DNA of 46,729 nt from assembly GCA_027366635.1 (NCBI GenBank), contig DAHXNE010000089.1:1-46729 (forward strand), written 5' to 3'. Each line of letters begins with the position of its first letter. Position 1 is the stretch's first letter. The stretch comes from Gammaproteobacteria bacterium (GTDB lineage: Bacteria > Pseudomonadota > Gammaproteobacteria > Steroidobacterales > Steroidobacteraceae). The notes below the pieces were generated by a model. It was not told where the DNA came from. It did no database searches and saw only the letters and a program-made list of their open reading frames with translations. The translations under genes were made by a program, and so were the position numbers. Shown one piece after another: positions 34,040 through 42,203 of the stretch.

Positions 34040-34783
34040 TCAATTCGATGCCGGGTTGGCAAGTGCGCTCGCGGCGCGCCGCGCCGGCCCCGAGTCCGGA
34101 TAGCGCTTGATCACCTGCGCGAGCATCATGCGACCCGCAGCGGTCTTGCCTTGGGCAATCAGCGTGTTACCGAGATCGAACATCGCCTCCGGCGCCTTGG
34201 ATGACTGCGGCCACTGCCTGAGGACACTGCGGAACGACTGCTCGGCCGCTGGGTAGTTCTCGTTCACGAATTGCGTCTCCCCGAGCCAATACTCGGCATC
34301 CGCCGCCAGCGGGCTCGCCGCATACTTCTTCACGAAAGCCTGGAAGCCCTTGGCCGCGGCCGTGTAGTGGCCGGCCTTGAGGGCCGTGAAGGCTTGACCG
34401 TACCGCTTCTCCTGGGCCGAAGTCACACCGGGCAGAGACGCACTGCCTTGCGCCGGCGGGGGACTGGCTGCGCGGTTGCGCTCGAGTGTCTGCAGGCGCT
34501 TCTTGAGGCTGGCGTACAGATCGTGCTGCTGGCGCGTCAGCCGCCGATTCGCCTGCTGCAACTGCTCGACCCTGCCGCGCAGATCGCGCACCTGCGCCTG
34601 CAGTGCCTCCTGCCGCTGAGCCAGCTGCACGAGACTGCCGTTGGTGACGAAGCGCTCGAGCTTCGAGACCCGGGTCTGCAGGTGCTGGACCGCGACCTGC
34701 GTCCGGGTCGGTCCGGTGGCACATCCGGCGAGCAGCGCTGCGAGCAGCGCTGCCGTCACCCCAAGCAGTGGTAGCGTACGCAC
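34040..34783 (-). CDS. cpoB: CpoB/YbgF: Tol-associated periplasmic coordinator
   Basis: Coordinates outer-membrane constriction by Tol-Pal with peptidoglycan synthesis at division. It has 247 residues. The N-terminal signal ends in LLAALLAGC with Cys21, which reads as a lipobox. A coiled coil spans about 32-100 (rich in Gln, Leu, Arg), followed by a linker and three TPR repeats at about 125-240 (YGQAFTALKAGHYTAAAKGF, YWLGETQFVNENYPAAEQSF, MFDLGNTLIAQGK). E. coli CpoB is not a lipoprotein, so the lipobox is notable. It is 18 bases after pal. Confidence 0.93.
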   Translation of the reverse strand: MRTLPLLGVTAALLAALLAGCATGPTRTQVAVQHLQTRVSKLERFVTNGSLVQLAQRQEALQAQVRDLRGRVEQLQQANRRLTRQQHDLYASLKKRLQTLERNRAASPPPAQGSASLPGVTSAQEKRYGQAFTALKAGHYTAAAKGFQAFVKKYAASPLAADAEYWLGETQFVNENYPAAEQSFRSVLRQWPQSSKAPEAMFDLGNTLIAQGKTAAGRMMLAQVIKRYPDSGPARRAASALANPASN

Positions 34784-34801
34784 GGCGTGCGACTCACGCG
34801 C

Positions 34802-35383
34802 TCACTGCGCCGACGAACCGGGAGGAAACTGAGCCGCTCCCGGCTGCGTGGGCGTCAGGTACACGATATGCACGCGCCGGTTTTCCGCCCACGCGACCCG
34901 GTTGTTCGCCGGATTGACCGGGTCCTCCTCACCGTAGCTGACCACGGTGATCTGGCTCGGTGAGACGCCCTGCAGCAGCATGGCTTGGCGGACCGATTCC
35001 GAACGGCGCATGCCGAGGCCAATGTTGTATTCGGGCGAGCCGCGATCATCCGTGTAGCCCTCCAGCCGCACACGCGCATTGGGATGTGCCGCCAGATAGG
35101 CCGCGTGCGCCGCGACCACCTTCATGCCGTGCGCACTGAGGACCGCGCTGTTGAACGCAAAGTGAACGACACGGTCGGCGAGCAGCCCTTGGGTCGGGCC
35201 GGGCACGGACTGCTGGCTGCCCAGAGCGCCTTCGCTCGCGTTTGCACCCGAAGCGGCGCCTTGCGACGCCGCGCCAGGCGCAGCGGTCGATTGCGAGCTG
35301 GCCACCGGCTTGACCGGATGACTCGCGCAACCAGCAAACCCAAGAGCACTCGCCACCACCAACATCGTTAGAATACGACGCAT
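34802..35383 (-). CDS. pal: Pal: peptidoglycan-associated lipoprotein
   Basis: Outer-membrane lipoprotein that anchors to peptidoglycan and works with TolB. It has 193 residues. The signal peptide ends with the lipobox GFAGC (Cys19). A Ser/Ala/Gly-rich linker runs to about 75, then an OmpA-like domain contains VRLEGYTDDRGSPEYNIGLG and SYGEEDP. A C-terminal tail of about 20 residues is longer than in E. coli. The ATG at 35383 is the natural start before the signal; ten upstream codons of open frame are ignored. Confidence 0.96.
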   Translation of the reverse strand: MRRILTMLVVASALGFAGCASHPVKPVASSQSTAAPGAASQGAASGANASEGALGSQQSVPGPTQGLLADRVVHFAFNSAVLSAHGMKVVAAHAAYLAAHPNARVRLEGYTDDRGSPEYNIGLGMRRSESVRQAMLLQGVSPSQITVVSYGEEDPVNPANNRVAWAENRRVHIVYLTPTQPGAAQFPPGSSAQ

Positions 35384-35461
35384 AAGACACCTATTCTCCG
35401 TGGATACCGGCACGCCGGCACCCAGTTGTTGCCCTGCACGCGAACCACCCGATCCGCGTTC

Positions 35462-36799
35462 TCAATTGCTCTGCTTCCGCGGGAACGGTCCCCAGGTCGG
35501 GTCCTCGACCTGGCCATGAGCCGGCTTGAGCGTCATACCCGTCAAGCCATCGACCGATATCGTAGCCAGAATGCTCCCACCTTTCTGACCCATCAGCAGC
35601 TTGGTGTACATGATAGTCGCCCCGTTCGGCGCGAAGGTCGGGGTGCTGTCGAGCGGGCCGTGGGTCAGTACGCGGAACGCGCCGGTCTTTAGGTTCTGCA
35701 CGGCGATGCAGAACCGGCCGTCGACGCCGGTCACCATCGCGAGCAGCTTGCCGTTCGGGGAAACCCGGGGACTGGCATTGTACCCGTCCGCAAACGTGAC
35801 GCGCACCGGGAGACTGCCCGGGGTCAGCCCGATGCGGTAGATCTGCGGCGAGCCGTCCCGATCGGAAGTGAAGTAGATCGACCGGCCATTGGGCGCCCAA
35901 TCGGCGCTGGTATTGATCGCCGGCACATCGGTGATGCGGGTGAACCGCCGGGTATGCAGATTCAGTACGTAGATCTCCGGGTAGCCCGACGCCCCGCTCA
36001 GCGTCAGCGCCAGCTCCTGACCGTTCGGCGACCAGGCCGGCGCACCGTTCTCCCCGGCACGCGCCGACACCCGGTAGCGCTGGCCGGTTTTTACCCGCTG
36101 CACGTACACGGCTGACAGATGGTCCTCGAAGGATACGTAGGCCAACCATTTCCCGTTCGGCGACCAGACCGGCGACATCAGCGGAAGGGGCGATTGGAGA
36201 ATCAGGTGCTGATTGTATCCGTCCGCATCGGCCACCACCAACTGGAAGCGGCGCGCAGCCCCGGTGCCGACCTGCGCCACATAGGCAATGTGCGTATCGA
36301 AGGCACCGCGAATGCCGGTGATCGCTTGAAAGACGACGTCGCTCACCCGATGCGCCGCGTTGCGCAGGGCGTGCGGCGTGCCCGTGAAGCGCTTGCGAGC
36401 CACGCTCTGATGGGTGAGCACGTTCAGCAGGTTGAAATCGACGCCGAGGCGCCCGCGCGACAGCGGCACCACCCGCCCGACCACGATGTAGTCGACGCCG
36501 GTCGCCTTCCACGCCGCGAAATGAATCCGGGCGGCGTGATGCGGCATCCCCGGCATGCGCGAACGCCCCAACGTGTGGAAGCGGCCACTGCCGGTGAGAT
36601 CGTTGTCAATCACCGCGGCGACATCGACCGGGTCGTGCCGGGATTCGGCGAAGGGCACGATGGCGATCGGCACCGGGTGGTTCACCCCCGAGGTGATCTT
36701 GATGGTCAATTGCGCGAACGCCGGCGTCATGCCGCCCGCGACCAGCAATAGCGCGAGCGCGATGCTGCGCAGCCGCATGTATAAAATTGAGTGTTTCAT
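35462..36799 (-). CDS. tolB: TolB: periplasmic beta-propeller of Tol-Pal
   Basis: Periplasmic protein linking TolA to Pal during envelope constriction. It has 445 residues. A signal peptide is cleaved after AFA (about residue 29), the N-terminal domain (30-165) includes PIAIVPFAES, and a six-bladed propeller follows with repeats such as SPVWSPNGKWLAYVSFE, GAPAWSPNGQELALTLS and SADWAPNGRSIYFTSDRDGS. Two starts are possible (36799 and 36778); neither has a strong ribosome site. A 78-base gap to pal is the widest within the tol run. Confidence 0.96.
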   Translation of the reverse strand: MKHSILYMRLRSIALALLLVAGGMTPAFAQLTIKITSGVNHPVPIAIVPFAESRHDPVDVAAVIDNDLTGSGRFHTLGRSRMPGMPHHAARIHFAAWKATGVDYIVVGRVVPLSRGRLGVDFNLLNVLTHQSVARKRFTGTPHALRNAAHRVSDVVFQAITGIRGAFDTHIAYVAQVGTGAARRFQLVVADADGYNQHLILQSPLPLMSPVWSPNGKWLAYVSFEDHLSAVYVQRVKTGQRYRVSARAGENGAPAWSPNGQELALTLSGASGYPEIYVLNLHTRRFTRITDVPAINTSADWAPNGRSIYFTSDRDGSPQIYRIGLTPGSLPVRVTFADGYNASPRVSPNGKLLAMVTGVDGRFCIAVQNLKTGAFRVLTHGPLDSTPTFAPNGATIMYTKLLMGQKGGSILATISVDGLTGMTLKPAHGQVEDPTWGPFPRKQSN

Positions 36800-36817
36800 C
36801 CTTCAGGGTTCTCCGGC

Positions 36818-37738
36818 TTATTGGGGCGCAAATACGAAATTCAGCTCCTGGTTGTACAGCGCGGGATCCGGCGGCGGCGGCAGCGGCGAGGCGCGATAGA
36901 CGGCCGCCTCGATCGACTGGCGCACCGCTTCGTCCCCGTTGCACTCGCCCACGCTCGCACCGGCCACGGCGCCACCCTTCACCAGCGTCACGTGTACGAT
37001 GCAGCTGAGATTCTGCCCGGTGTTCGGTGGTTTAATCCAGGCCGCCTCCACTCGCTGCGTCACCTGGCTGATCCAGCCGGCAGTCGCGGCGCGCATCTTC
37101 GCGTCGCTCTGGGCATTCTCCGCGAGCGCCTGGCGCAGCTGCGCGATGCGCGCGGCGCGGGCCGCAGCCGCCCGTTCGGCGGCAAGCTTTCGCTCGAGCG
37201 CCATTTGTCTCTGCTCGGCGAGCCTCTCGGCTCGCTCACGTGCGCGCTGTTCCTGCGCGAGCTTCTCGGCTTCGGCACGCTTTCGGGCCTCGGCCTGCGC
37301 CTTCGCGAGCGCCTCGGCCCGGGCGGCCGCCCGCTGCTTCTGGAGGCGCGCGCGCTCGGCTTCAGCGGCCGCGAGATGCTGGGCCTCGGCCTGAGCCGCT
37401 TGTGCACGCAACGCCAGCGCCTGTGCAGTGGTCGGCACAGGCGGTCCCTGCGGAGAACTCACGGCCTGTGGTTTGGCCTTCGGCTTCGGCTTCGGCTTCG
37501 GGGGCGGGGGCGGGGCTTTGGGCAGAGGAGCCGGCTGGCGCGCCGCACCCATGCCATTGAGCGCCTGCGCGTCGACGACCCGGGCCTCGACCGAGACCGA
37601 TGGGATCACGGGCCGGTGCTCATATCGCCACCAGCCATAAGCCAGCAGCCCAATGATCGTGCCGTGCAGCAGCACGGACATCCCGATCGACAGCCAACGA
37701 TCGCGGTCAGGCTCACGCATTGCGGGCGGTCGCTTCAA
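36818..37738 (-). CDS. tolA: TolA: inner-membrane to outer-membrane link of Tol-Pal
   Basis: It has 306 residues with the three TolA parts. An N-terminal transmembrane helix lies at about 18-38 (SVLLHGTIIGLLAYGWW). A Pro/Lys linker PPPPPKPKPKPKAK is followed by a long charged Ala/Glu/Arg helix (about 105-215). The C-terminal domain has paired Cys in NLSCIVHVTL and ASVGECNGDEAV. The ATG at 37738 overlaps the tolR stop by 4 bases, which favours it over the ATG at 37720. Confidence 0.95.
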   Translation of the reverse strand: MKRPPAMREPDRDRWLSIGMSVLLHGTIIGLLAYGWWRYEHRPVIPSVSVEARVVDAQALNGMGAARQPAPLPKAPPPPPKPKPKPKAKPQAVSSPQGPPVPTTAQALALRAQAAQAEAQHLAAAEAERARLQKQRAAARAEALAKAQAEARKRAEAEKLAQEQRARERAERLAEQRQMALERKLAAERAAAARAARIAQLRQALAENAQSDAKMRAATAGWISQVTQRVEAAWIKPPNTGQNLSCIVHVTLVKGGAVAGASVGECNGDEAVRQSIEAAVYRASPLPPPPDPALYNQELNFVFAPQ

Positions 37739-38172
37739 TTTCCGGGCCGTGCGCCCTTGGGCTGTGTGATGAAATCCATCTTGTGCACGCCGGCATCCTG
37801 CAGGATCACCATGGCGCGCATCACCGTGCCATACGGCACCGCGGTATCGGCCTTGATCAACACCGCCCGACTGGGGTCGCTCGCCATCTCGGTCGCGATA
37901 TGCGAGTGAATGGTGGCGGCGCTCACCGGACCGATCGTATTACCGCCAACCGTCAGGTACATCTGACCCTGGCGGTTCACCGACAGAACGAGCGGAGCCG
38001 CCTTGCCCACCGGCAGCGTCCGAGCGGATGCCCGCGGCAGATCGACCTTGACGCCCTGAGTGATCAAGGGCGTGGTGATCATGAAGATGATGAGCAGCAC
38101 CAGCATCACGTCGATGTACGGCACGACGTTGATGTCGCTCATCAACCTGCGCCCGCGCGAAACCTGCGCCAT
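37735..38172 (-). CDS. tolR: TolR: proton-channel subunit
   Basis: ExbD-family protein of 145 residues. A single helix lies at about 18-38, with the proton-handling Asp21 in VPYIDVMLVLLIIFMITTPL. The periplasmic domain contains VLIKADTAVPYGTVMRAMVI. Together with TolQ it uses the proton gradient to energise TolA. It lies 9 bases after tolQ and overlaps tolA by 4 bases. Confidence 0.97.
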   Translation of the reverse strand: MAQVSRGRRLMSDINVVPYIDVMLVLLIIFMITTPLITQGVKVDLPRASARTLPVGKAAPLVLSVNRQGQMYLTVGGNTIGPVSAATIHSHIATEMASDPSRAVLIKADTAVPYGTVMRAMVILQDAGVHKMDFITQPKGARPGN

Positions 38173-38181
38173 GGAACTCCC

Positions 38182-38937
38182 CTAGCGAGCCTTGCCGCCC
38201 GTCGGGACCGCCGGCGCCGTCATCGATCCGCCGGCCGCGGCGCCCACCGTCGGGGGCGCGGCGATGCCGCGGTTCGAATGCCGCTGCAGAATGGTCGAGA
38301 ACTCTTCCATGAAGGCGTCGAAGCGCACCTCGAGCCGCCCGACCTGGTCGGCAAAGCGGTTGAAGGCAACCACCGCCGGAATGGCGGCGAACAGACCGAT
38401 CGCTGTCGTCACCAGTGCTTCGGAGATGCCCGGCGCCACCGCCGCCAGGGTCGCCTGGCGCACGTCGCCGAGTGCGGAAAACGCGCTCATGATGCCCCAC
38501 ACCGTGCCGAACAGGCCCACGTACGGACTGGTGGAGCCGACGGTGGCGAGCGTCGCCAGGCTGTACTCCAGCCGGTCGATCTCCTTCAGCTGCGCCACAC
38601 GCATGGCACGCCGGGCACCCTCGAGCATCACGTCCGCAGGTCCGGCACCCTGCTGGCGCTGGCGCGCGAATTCGCGAAAGCCCATCTCGAAAACGCTGGC
38701 CATGCCGGTGGCGCCACCGCGCGTCTCGATCGCGCGGTACAACTGCGCCAGGTCGCCTCCGGACCAGAAGTTGTCCTCGAACCGGTCGGCCTCGCGGCGT
38801 GCCCGCGACAGCAACAGTCGCTTGCGGAAGATGATCGCCCAGGAGGTGAGCGAGGCCATCAGCAGCACGCCAATCACGATTTTCACCACGAAGCTCGCGT
38901 TCACGACGAGCTGAATCAGCGACAAATGTCCAGTCAT
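38182..38937 (-). CDS. tolQ: TolQ: proton-channel subunit
   Basis: ExbB/MotA-family inner-membrane protein of 251 residues with three helices (about 15-35, 135-160, 170-195). It has FGTVWGIMSAFSALG and GISEALVTTAIGLFAAIPAV, the channel-lining signatures. The ATG at 38937 overlaps the ybgC stop by 4 bases; the open frame further upstream is antisense noise within ybgC. The last 25 residues, rich in Gly/Ala/Pro, are longer than usual. Confidence 0.96.
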   Translation of the reverse strand: MTGHLSLIQLVVNASFVVKIVIGVLLMASLTSWAIIFRKRLLLSRARREADRFEDNFWSGGDLAQLYRAIETRGGATGMASVFEMGFREFARQRQQGAGPADVMLEGARRAMRVAQLKEIDRLEYSLATLATVGSTSPYVGLFGTVWGIMSAFSALGDVRQATLAAVAPGISEALVTTAIGLFAAIPAVVAFNRFADQVGRLEVRFDAFMEEFSTILQRHSNRGIAAPPTVGAAAGGSMTAPAVPTGGKAR

Positions 38938-39362
38938 GATGCGGGGTGCCCCTCCAGGGGTGAGTTCAACACCAGGCGCAGCGGCTCTGGAAGCTTCGTC
39001 GGCCGCAGCGTGCGCGCATCCACGCAAGCGACCCTGACCTCGGCGGTCACCAAAGGGGCGGGCTCGGCGCCACGCAGGATGCGCTGCGCAAAACGCATGC
39101 ACACCGCCCCGTCAACCCGCGGCTCGCAGGTAATCAACAGCTCATCGTCCAACCGCGCCGGCCCGTGGTAGTCCACCGATAAGTTCACGACCATGAACAG
39201 CACGCCAGGTTCCCGAGCCATCTGCTGCTGCGAGAAGCCCAGCGATCGGAGCCACTCGGTACGAGAACGTTCCAAAAAACGCAGATAATTCGCATAATAG
39301 ACGATTCCGCCGCCATCCGTATCCTCCCAGTACACTCGAGCCGGCCACCGGAAGACACTCAC
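38934..39362 (-). CDS. ybgC: YbgC: tol-pal-associated acyl-CoA thioesterase
   Basis: Hotdog-fold thioesterase of 142 residues, first member of the tol-pal run. The catalytic motif is [20 protein letters not shown], with the Asp near residue 14, followed by [11 protein letters not shown]. It overlaps ruvB upstream and tolQ downstream by 4 bases each, physically coupling the DNA-repair and envelope parts of the run. Confidence 0.95.
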   Translation of the reverse strand: MSVFRWPARVYWEDTDGGGIVYYANYLRFLERSRTEWLRSLGFSQQQMAREPGVLFMVVNLSVDYHGPARLDDELLITCEPRVDGAVCMRFAQRILRGAEPAPLVTAEVRVACVDARTLRPTKLPEPLRLVLNSPLEGHPAS

Positions 39363-40399
39363 GGGCTGTCCTCGAAAAGCGGCAGCGCTCCGCCGGGCCG
39401 CTCCGGCGGCGTGCGCCCGAAGTGCTCGTACGTGGCGCGCGTGGCCACCCGCCCCCGGGCGGTGCGGACCAGAAAGCCCTGCTGAATCAAGAACGGCTCG
39501 ATGACGTCTTCCAAAGTACCGCGCTCCTCTCCGACGGCCGCCGCAATGCTGTCGATACCGGCCGGACCACCGTCGAATCTGTCGATGAGGGTCATGAGAA
39601 GCTTGCGATCGAGGGTATCAAAGCCCTGCCGATCGACCTCGAGCAAATCAAGCGCAGCCGCGGCCACCGCCTCGACGATACGCCCGTCCGCCTTAACCTC
39701 AGCGTAATCACGTACTCGGCGCAGCAATCGGTTCGCGATGCGGGGGGTGCCTCGGGCGCGCTGGGCAATACGACTCGCCCCCGCGGTATCGATGGGCACG
39801 CGAAGAATGCCCGCCGAACGCCGCACGATGTGCTCCAGATCCTCGATTCCATAGAACTCGAGCCGCTGCACGATGCCGAAGCGGTCGCGCAGGGGCGAGG
39901 TCAGCAGCCCCGCGCGCGTAGTCGCCCCAACCAGCGTGAAGGGCGGCAGATTCAGCTTGATCGAGCGCGCCGCCGGTCCTTCGCCGATCATGATATCGAG
40001 TTGATAGTCTTCCAGGGCCGGATACAGAATCTCCTCGACCACTGGCGAAAGACGGTGGATCTCGTCGACGAACAGCACGTCGCGCGGCTGCAGATTGGTC
40101 AGCAGCGCCGCGAGGTCCCCGGGGCGCTCGAGCACCGGTCCGGACGTCTGCCGCAAGTTGACGCCAAGCTCCGCGGCGATGATGTGCGCAAGGGTGGTCT
40201 TGCCGAGTCCCGGCGGGCCAAACACCAACACGTGATCGAGCGCCTCGGCGCGCTGGCGCGCCGCGCCGATGAAGATTTCCAGCTGCGCGCGCGCCTTGGG
40301 CTGCCCGACATACTCAGCGAGGCGCCGCGGGCGGATGGCATGCTCCAGCACCTCCTCCTCACCGCTCGCCTCGGGGTTCAAAGTACGCTCCAGTTCCAT
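39359..40399 (-). CDS. ruvB: RuvB: Holliday junction branch-migration motor
   Basis: AAA+ ATPase of 346 residues working with RuvA. Walker A is GPPGLGKTT and Walker B is [11 protein letters not shown]; sensor 1 lies in VGATTRAG, and the arginine finger region is [10 protein letters not shown]. The C-terminal winged helix includes [12 protein letters not shown]. The ATG at 40399 (MELERTLNP) is 4 bases after ruvA; the longer frame to 40432 starts within ruvA. Confidence 0.97.
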   Translation of the reverse strand: MELERTLNPEASGEEEVLEHAIRPRRLAEYVGQPKARAQLEIFIGAARQRAEALDHVLVFGPPGLGKTTLAHIIAAELGVNLRQTSGPVLERPGDLAALLTNLQPRDVLFVDEIHRLSPVVEEILYPALEDYQLDIMIGEGPAARSIKLNLPPFTLVGATTRAGLLTSPLRDRFGIVQRLEFYGIEDLEHIVRRSAGILRVPIDTAGASRIAQRARGTPRIANRLLRRVRDYAEVKADGRIVEAVAAAALDLLEVDRQGFDTLDRKLLMTLIDRFDGGPAGIDSIAAAVGEERGTLEDVIEPFLIQQGFLVRTARGRVATRATYEHFGRTPPERPGGALPLFEDSP

Positions 40400-40403
40400 G
40401 CGC

Positions 40404-40991
40404 TCAATCCCGGGTCGCGCCCCGCAGCGCATGCCGAATCAGCTCCTCGGTCGAATGCTGCTCGCCGCCCGCCGCCTTCAGCAGCCGAGTCGCCTCCGCC
40501 GGCTTGTAACCGAGAGCCATGAGCGCATCGAACGCTTCGCGCTCGGGCACACCACCGAGGGCGTTCGGTCGCGGCTCCTCGCCGCCGCCGCCCTCCAGCC
40601 GATCGCGCATCTCGACCACCAAGCGCTCGGCGATCCGCCGCCCGATGCCCGGCACCCGCGTCAACGCATCGACGTCCTGTTCCTGCACGCAGCGCGCGAA
40701 CGCCACGACGCTGACACCGGATAACAGCGCCAGGGCGATTTTCGGTCCGACGCCCGAGACTCTGATCAGGCTGCGGAACAGGCGCCGCTCATCCTCGGTC
40801 CTGAAGCCATACAACACGTGCGCGTCCTCGCGCACGTGCAGATGCGTAACCAGCCGCACATCCGCACCAACCTCCGGCAGATGGAAGTACGTCGACATCG
40901 GCACCTCGAGTTCGTAGCCGAGGCCACCGGCCTCCACCGTTACTCGCGGCGGTGTCTTGGAGAGGATGTGTCCGTGAATCGAGCCGATCAT
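40404..40991 (-). CDS. ruvA: RuvA: Holliday junction DNA-binding subunit
   Basis: It has 195 residues. The N-terminal OB fold starts [15 protein letters not shown]. Two helix-hairpin-helix motifs are present ([20 protein letters not shown] and [20 protein letters not shown]). A C-terminal three-helix domain that contacts RuvB includes [19 protein letters not shown]. The ATG at 40991 overlaps the ruvC stop by 4 bases. Confidence 0.97.
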   Translation of the reverse strand: MIGSIHGHILSKTPPRVTVEAGGLGYELEVPMSTYFHLPEVGADVRLVTHLHVREDAHVLYGFRTEDERRLFRSLIRVSGVGPKIALALLSGVSVVAFARCVQEQDVDALTRVPGIGRRIAERLVVEMRDRLEGGGGEEPRPNALGGVPEREAFDALMALGYKPAEATRLLKAAGGEQHSTEELIRHALRGATRD

Positions 40992-41545
40992 CTGGTAGAG
41001 CCGCTCCCGAAGGCCCCCGCGGCAGACGCGGCGGCAAGCCGCGCAAGCTGGCGTGAGTGAGCATGGCAGAGCGCCACCGCAAGCGCATCGGCCGCGTCGG
41101 CCGCCAGCCGCTCCTCGAGCCCGAGCACGGTACGCACCATGTGCGCCACCTGCGGCTTTTCCGCCGCGCCCGAGCCGACCAGAGCCAGCTTGACGGCGCG
41201 CGGAGCATACTCGAATACGGTCAGCTCGTGGGCCACCGCACACAACGCCGCTCCGCGTGCCTGGCCGAGCTTCAGTGCACTGTCGACATTGCGATTGACG
41301 AACACCCGCTCGACGGCCACCTCGGCCGGCCGATGCAGCGCGACGAGCTCGGTCAGTCGATCGAAAATCGAACGCAACCGAGCGGCGAGCGCGTCACCGG
41401 GCGGCACGGCGATGCAACCGTGCGCCACGTGCCGCCACTGCCCGCTCTGGTACTCGATCACACCGTATCCGGTGGTGCGCGATCCCGGATCCAGACCCAG
41501 CACGCGCAGCCGCTCCGGCGCCGCCGGCACCGAGACACTGACCGC
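40988..41545 (-). CDS. ruvC: RuvC: Holliday junction resolvase
   Basis: Endonuclease of 185 residues. The four acidic active-site positions are visible: Asp in LGLDPGSRTTGYG, Glu in EVAVERVF, and the C-terminal pair in ADAADALAVALCHAH. I chose the GTG at 41545, 16 bases after the preceding gene; ATG candidates at 41599 and 41626 would add a tail unlike the family and overlap the YebC-like gene. The start is the least certain part. Confidence 0.93.
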   Translation of the reverse strand, partial: AVSVSVPAAPERLRVLGLDPGSRTTGYGVIEYQSGQWRHVAHGCIAVPPGDALAARLRSIFDRLTELVALHRPAEVAVERVFVNRNVDSALKLGQARGAALCAVAHELTVFEYAPRAVKLALVGSGAAEKPQVAHMVRTVLGLEERLAADAADALAVALCHAHSRQLARLAAASAAGAFGSGSTR

Positions 41546-41561
41546 CACAGGGCGATCCGGG

Positions 41562-42083
41562 TCAAACGTCCGCCAGGAAAGGGCCCGATATCTCGACATT
41601 TGAATATACGTTACGCACGCCATCAACCTCCGCCAGCGCAGCGAGAAGCTCCCGCATGCGCCGAGCCGCCACGCCCGAGAGCGGCACCGTGAGCGGCGCG
41701 CGCTCGATCACGCCCGCCTCCTGCGCCGTCAAACCGGCGCTCCCCAACGCCGCGCGGACCGATTCGAGCTCACGCGGATCGGTGAGCACGTCCCAGCCGC
41801 GCCGCCCATCGCCGAGCACCTCCTCCGCGCCGGCCTCGAGCGCCGCTTGCGCCAACCCGCAACCGTCGGGGCCGGGACCAAAATGCAGGCGGCCCACACG
41901 GTCGAATAGATAGCTCACGGAGCCCTCCGCGCCGAGGTACCCGCCGTGATGACGGAACGCGTCGCGCGCCCGCGCGCGCAGACCCTCAGCATCAACTGTG
42001 ACGCACTCGAGCAGAACCGCTCCGCCCCCGGGGCCATACCCCTCGAGCCGCAGAACTTGGCCACCGGATGGATTCACGAGCAT
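41562..42083 (-). CDS. YebC-like protein lacking the N-terminal domain
   Basis: A 173-residue protein matching domains 2 and 3 of YebC/TACO1: LRLEGYGPGGGAVLLECVT, then HHGGYLGAEGSVSYLFDRVG. Ordinary YebC is about 240 residues and starts with a domain beginning MAGHSKWANIKHRK. Nothing like it is found in any frame in the 120 bases upstream, which lead directly into the relA promoter region. It holds the normal yebC place before ruvC. Whether it is a working short form or a decaying gene is open; the frame itself is clean. Confidence 0.8.
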   Translation of the reverse strand: MLVNPSGGQVLRLEGYGPGGGAVLLECVTVDAEGLRARARDAFRHHGGYLGAEGSVSYLFDRVGRLHFGPGPDGCGLAQAALEAGAEEVLGDGRRGWDVLTDPRELESVRAALGSAGLTAQEAGVIERAPLTVPLSGVAARRMRELLAALAEVDGVRNVYSNVEISGPFLADV

Positions 42084-42203
42084 GGGGAAATATACAGCTG
42101 CGCAACCACACCGCACAACCGTCGCGGCGCAGCTCGCCAATTCGTTGATCCGCGGGCGTATCGCTATGATAGCTAGGGAACGCCCCCCAGGCACCGGACT
42201 CTC
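42084..42203 (+). promoter_or_regulatory. Divergent region with probable relA promoter
   Basis: The gap between the yebC-like gene and relA. On the plus strand TATGAT (42165-42170) is a good -10, with TCGTTG (42142-42147) as a weak -35 at 17 bases. The expected transcript would start near 42177, about 27 bases before the relA start codon. Signals for the opposite direction are not clear. Confidence 0.45.
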
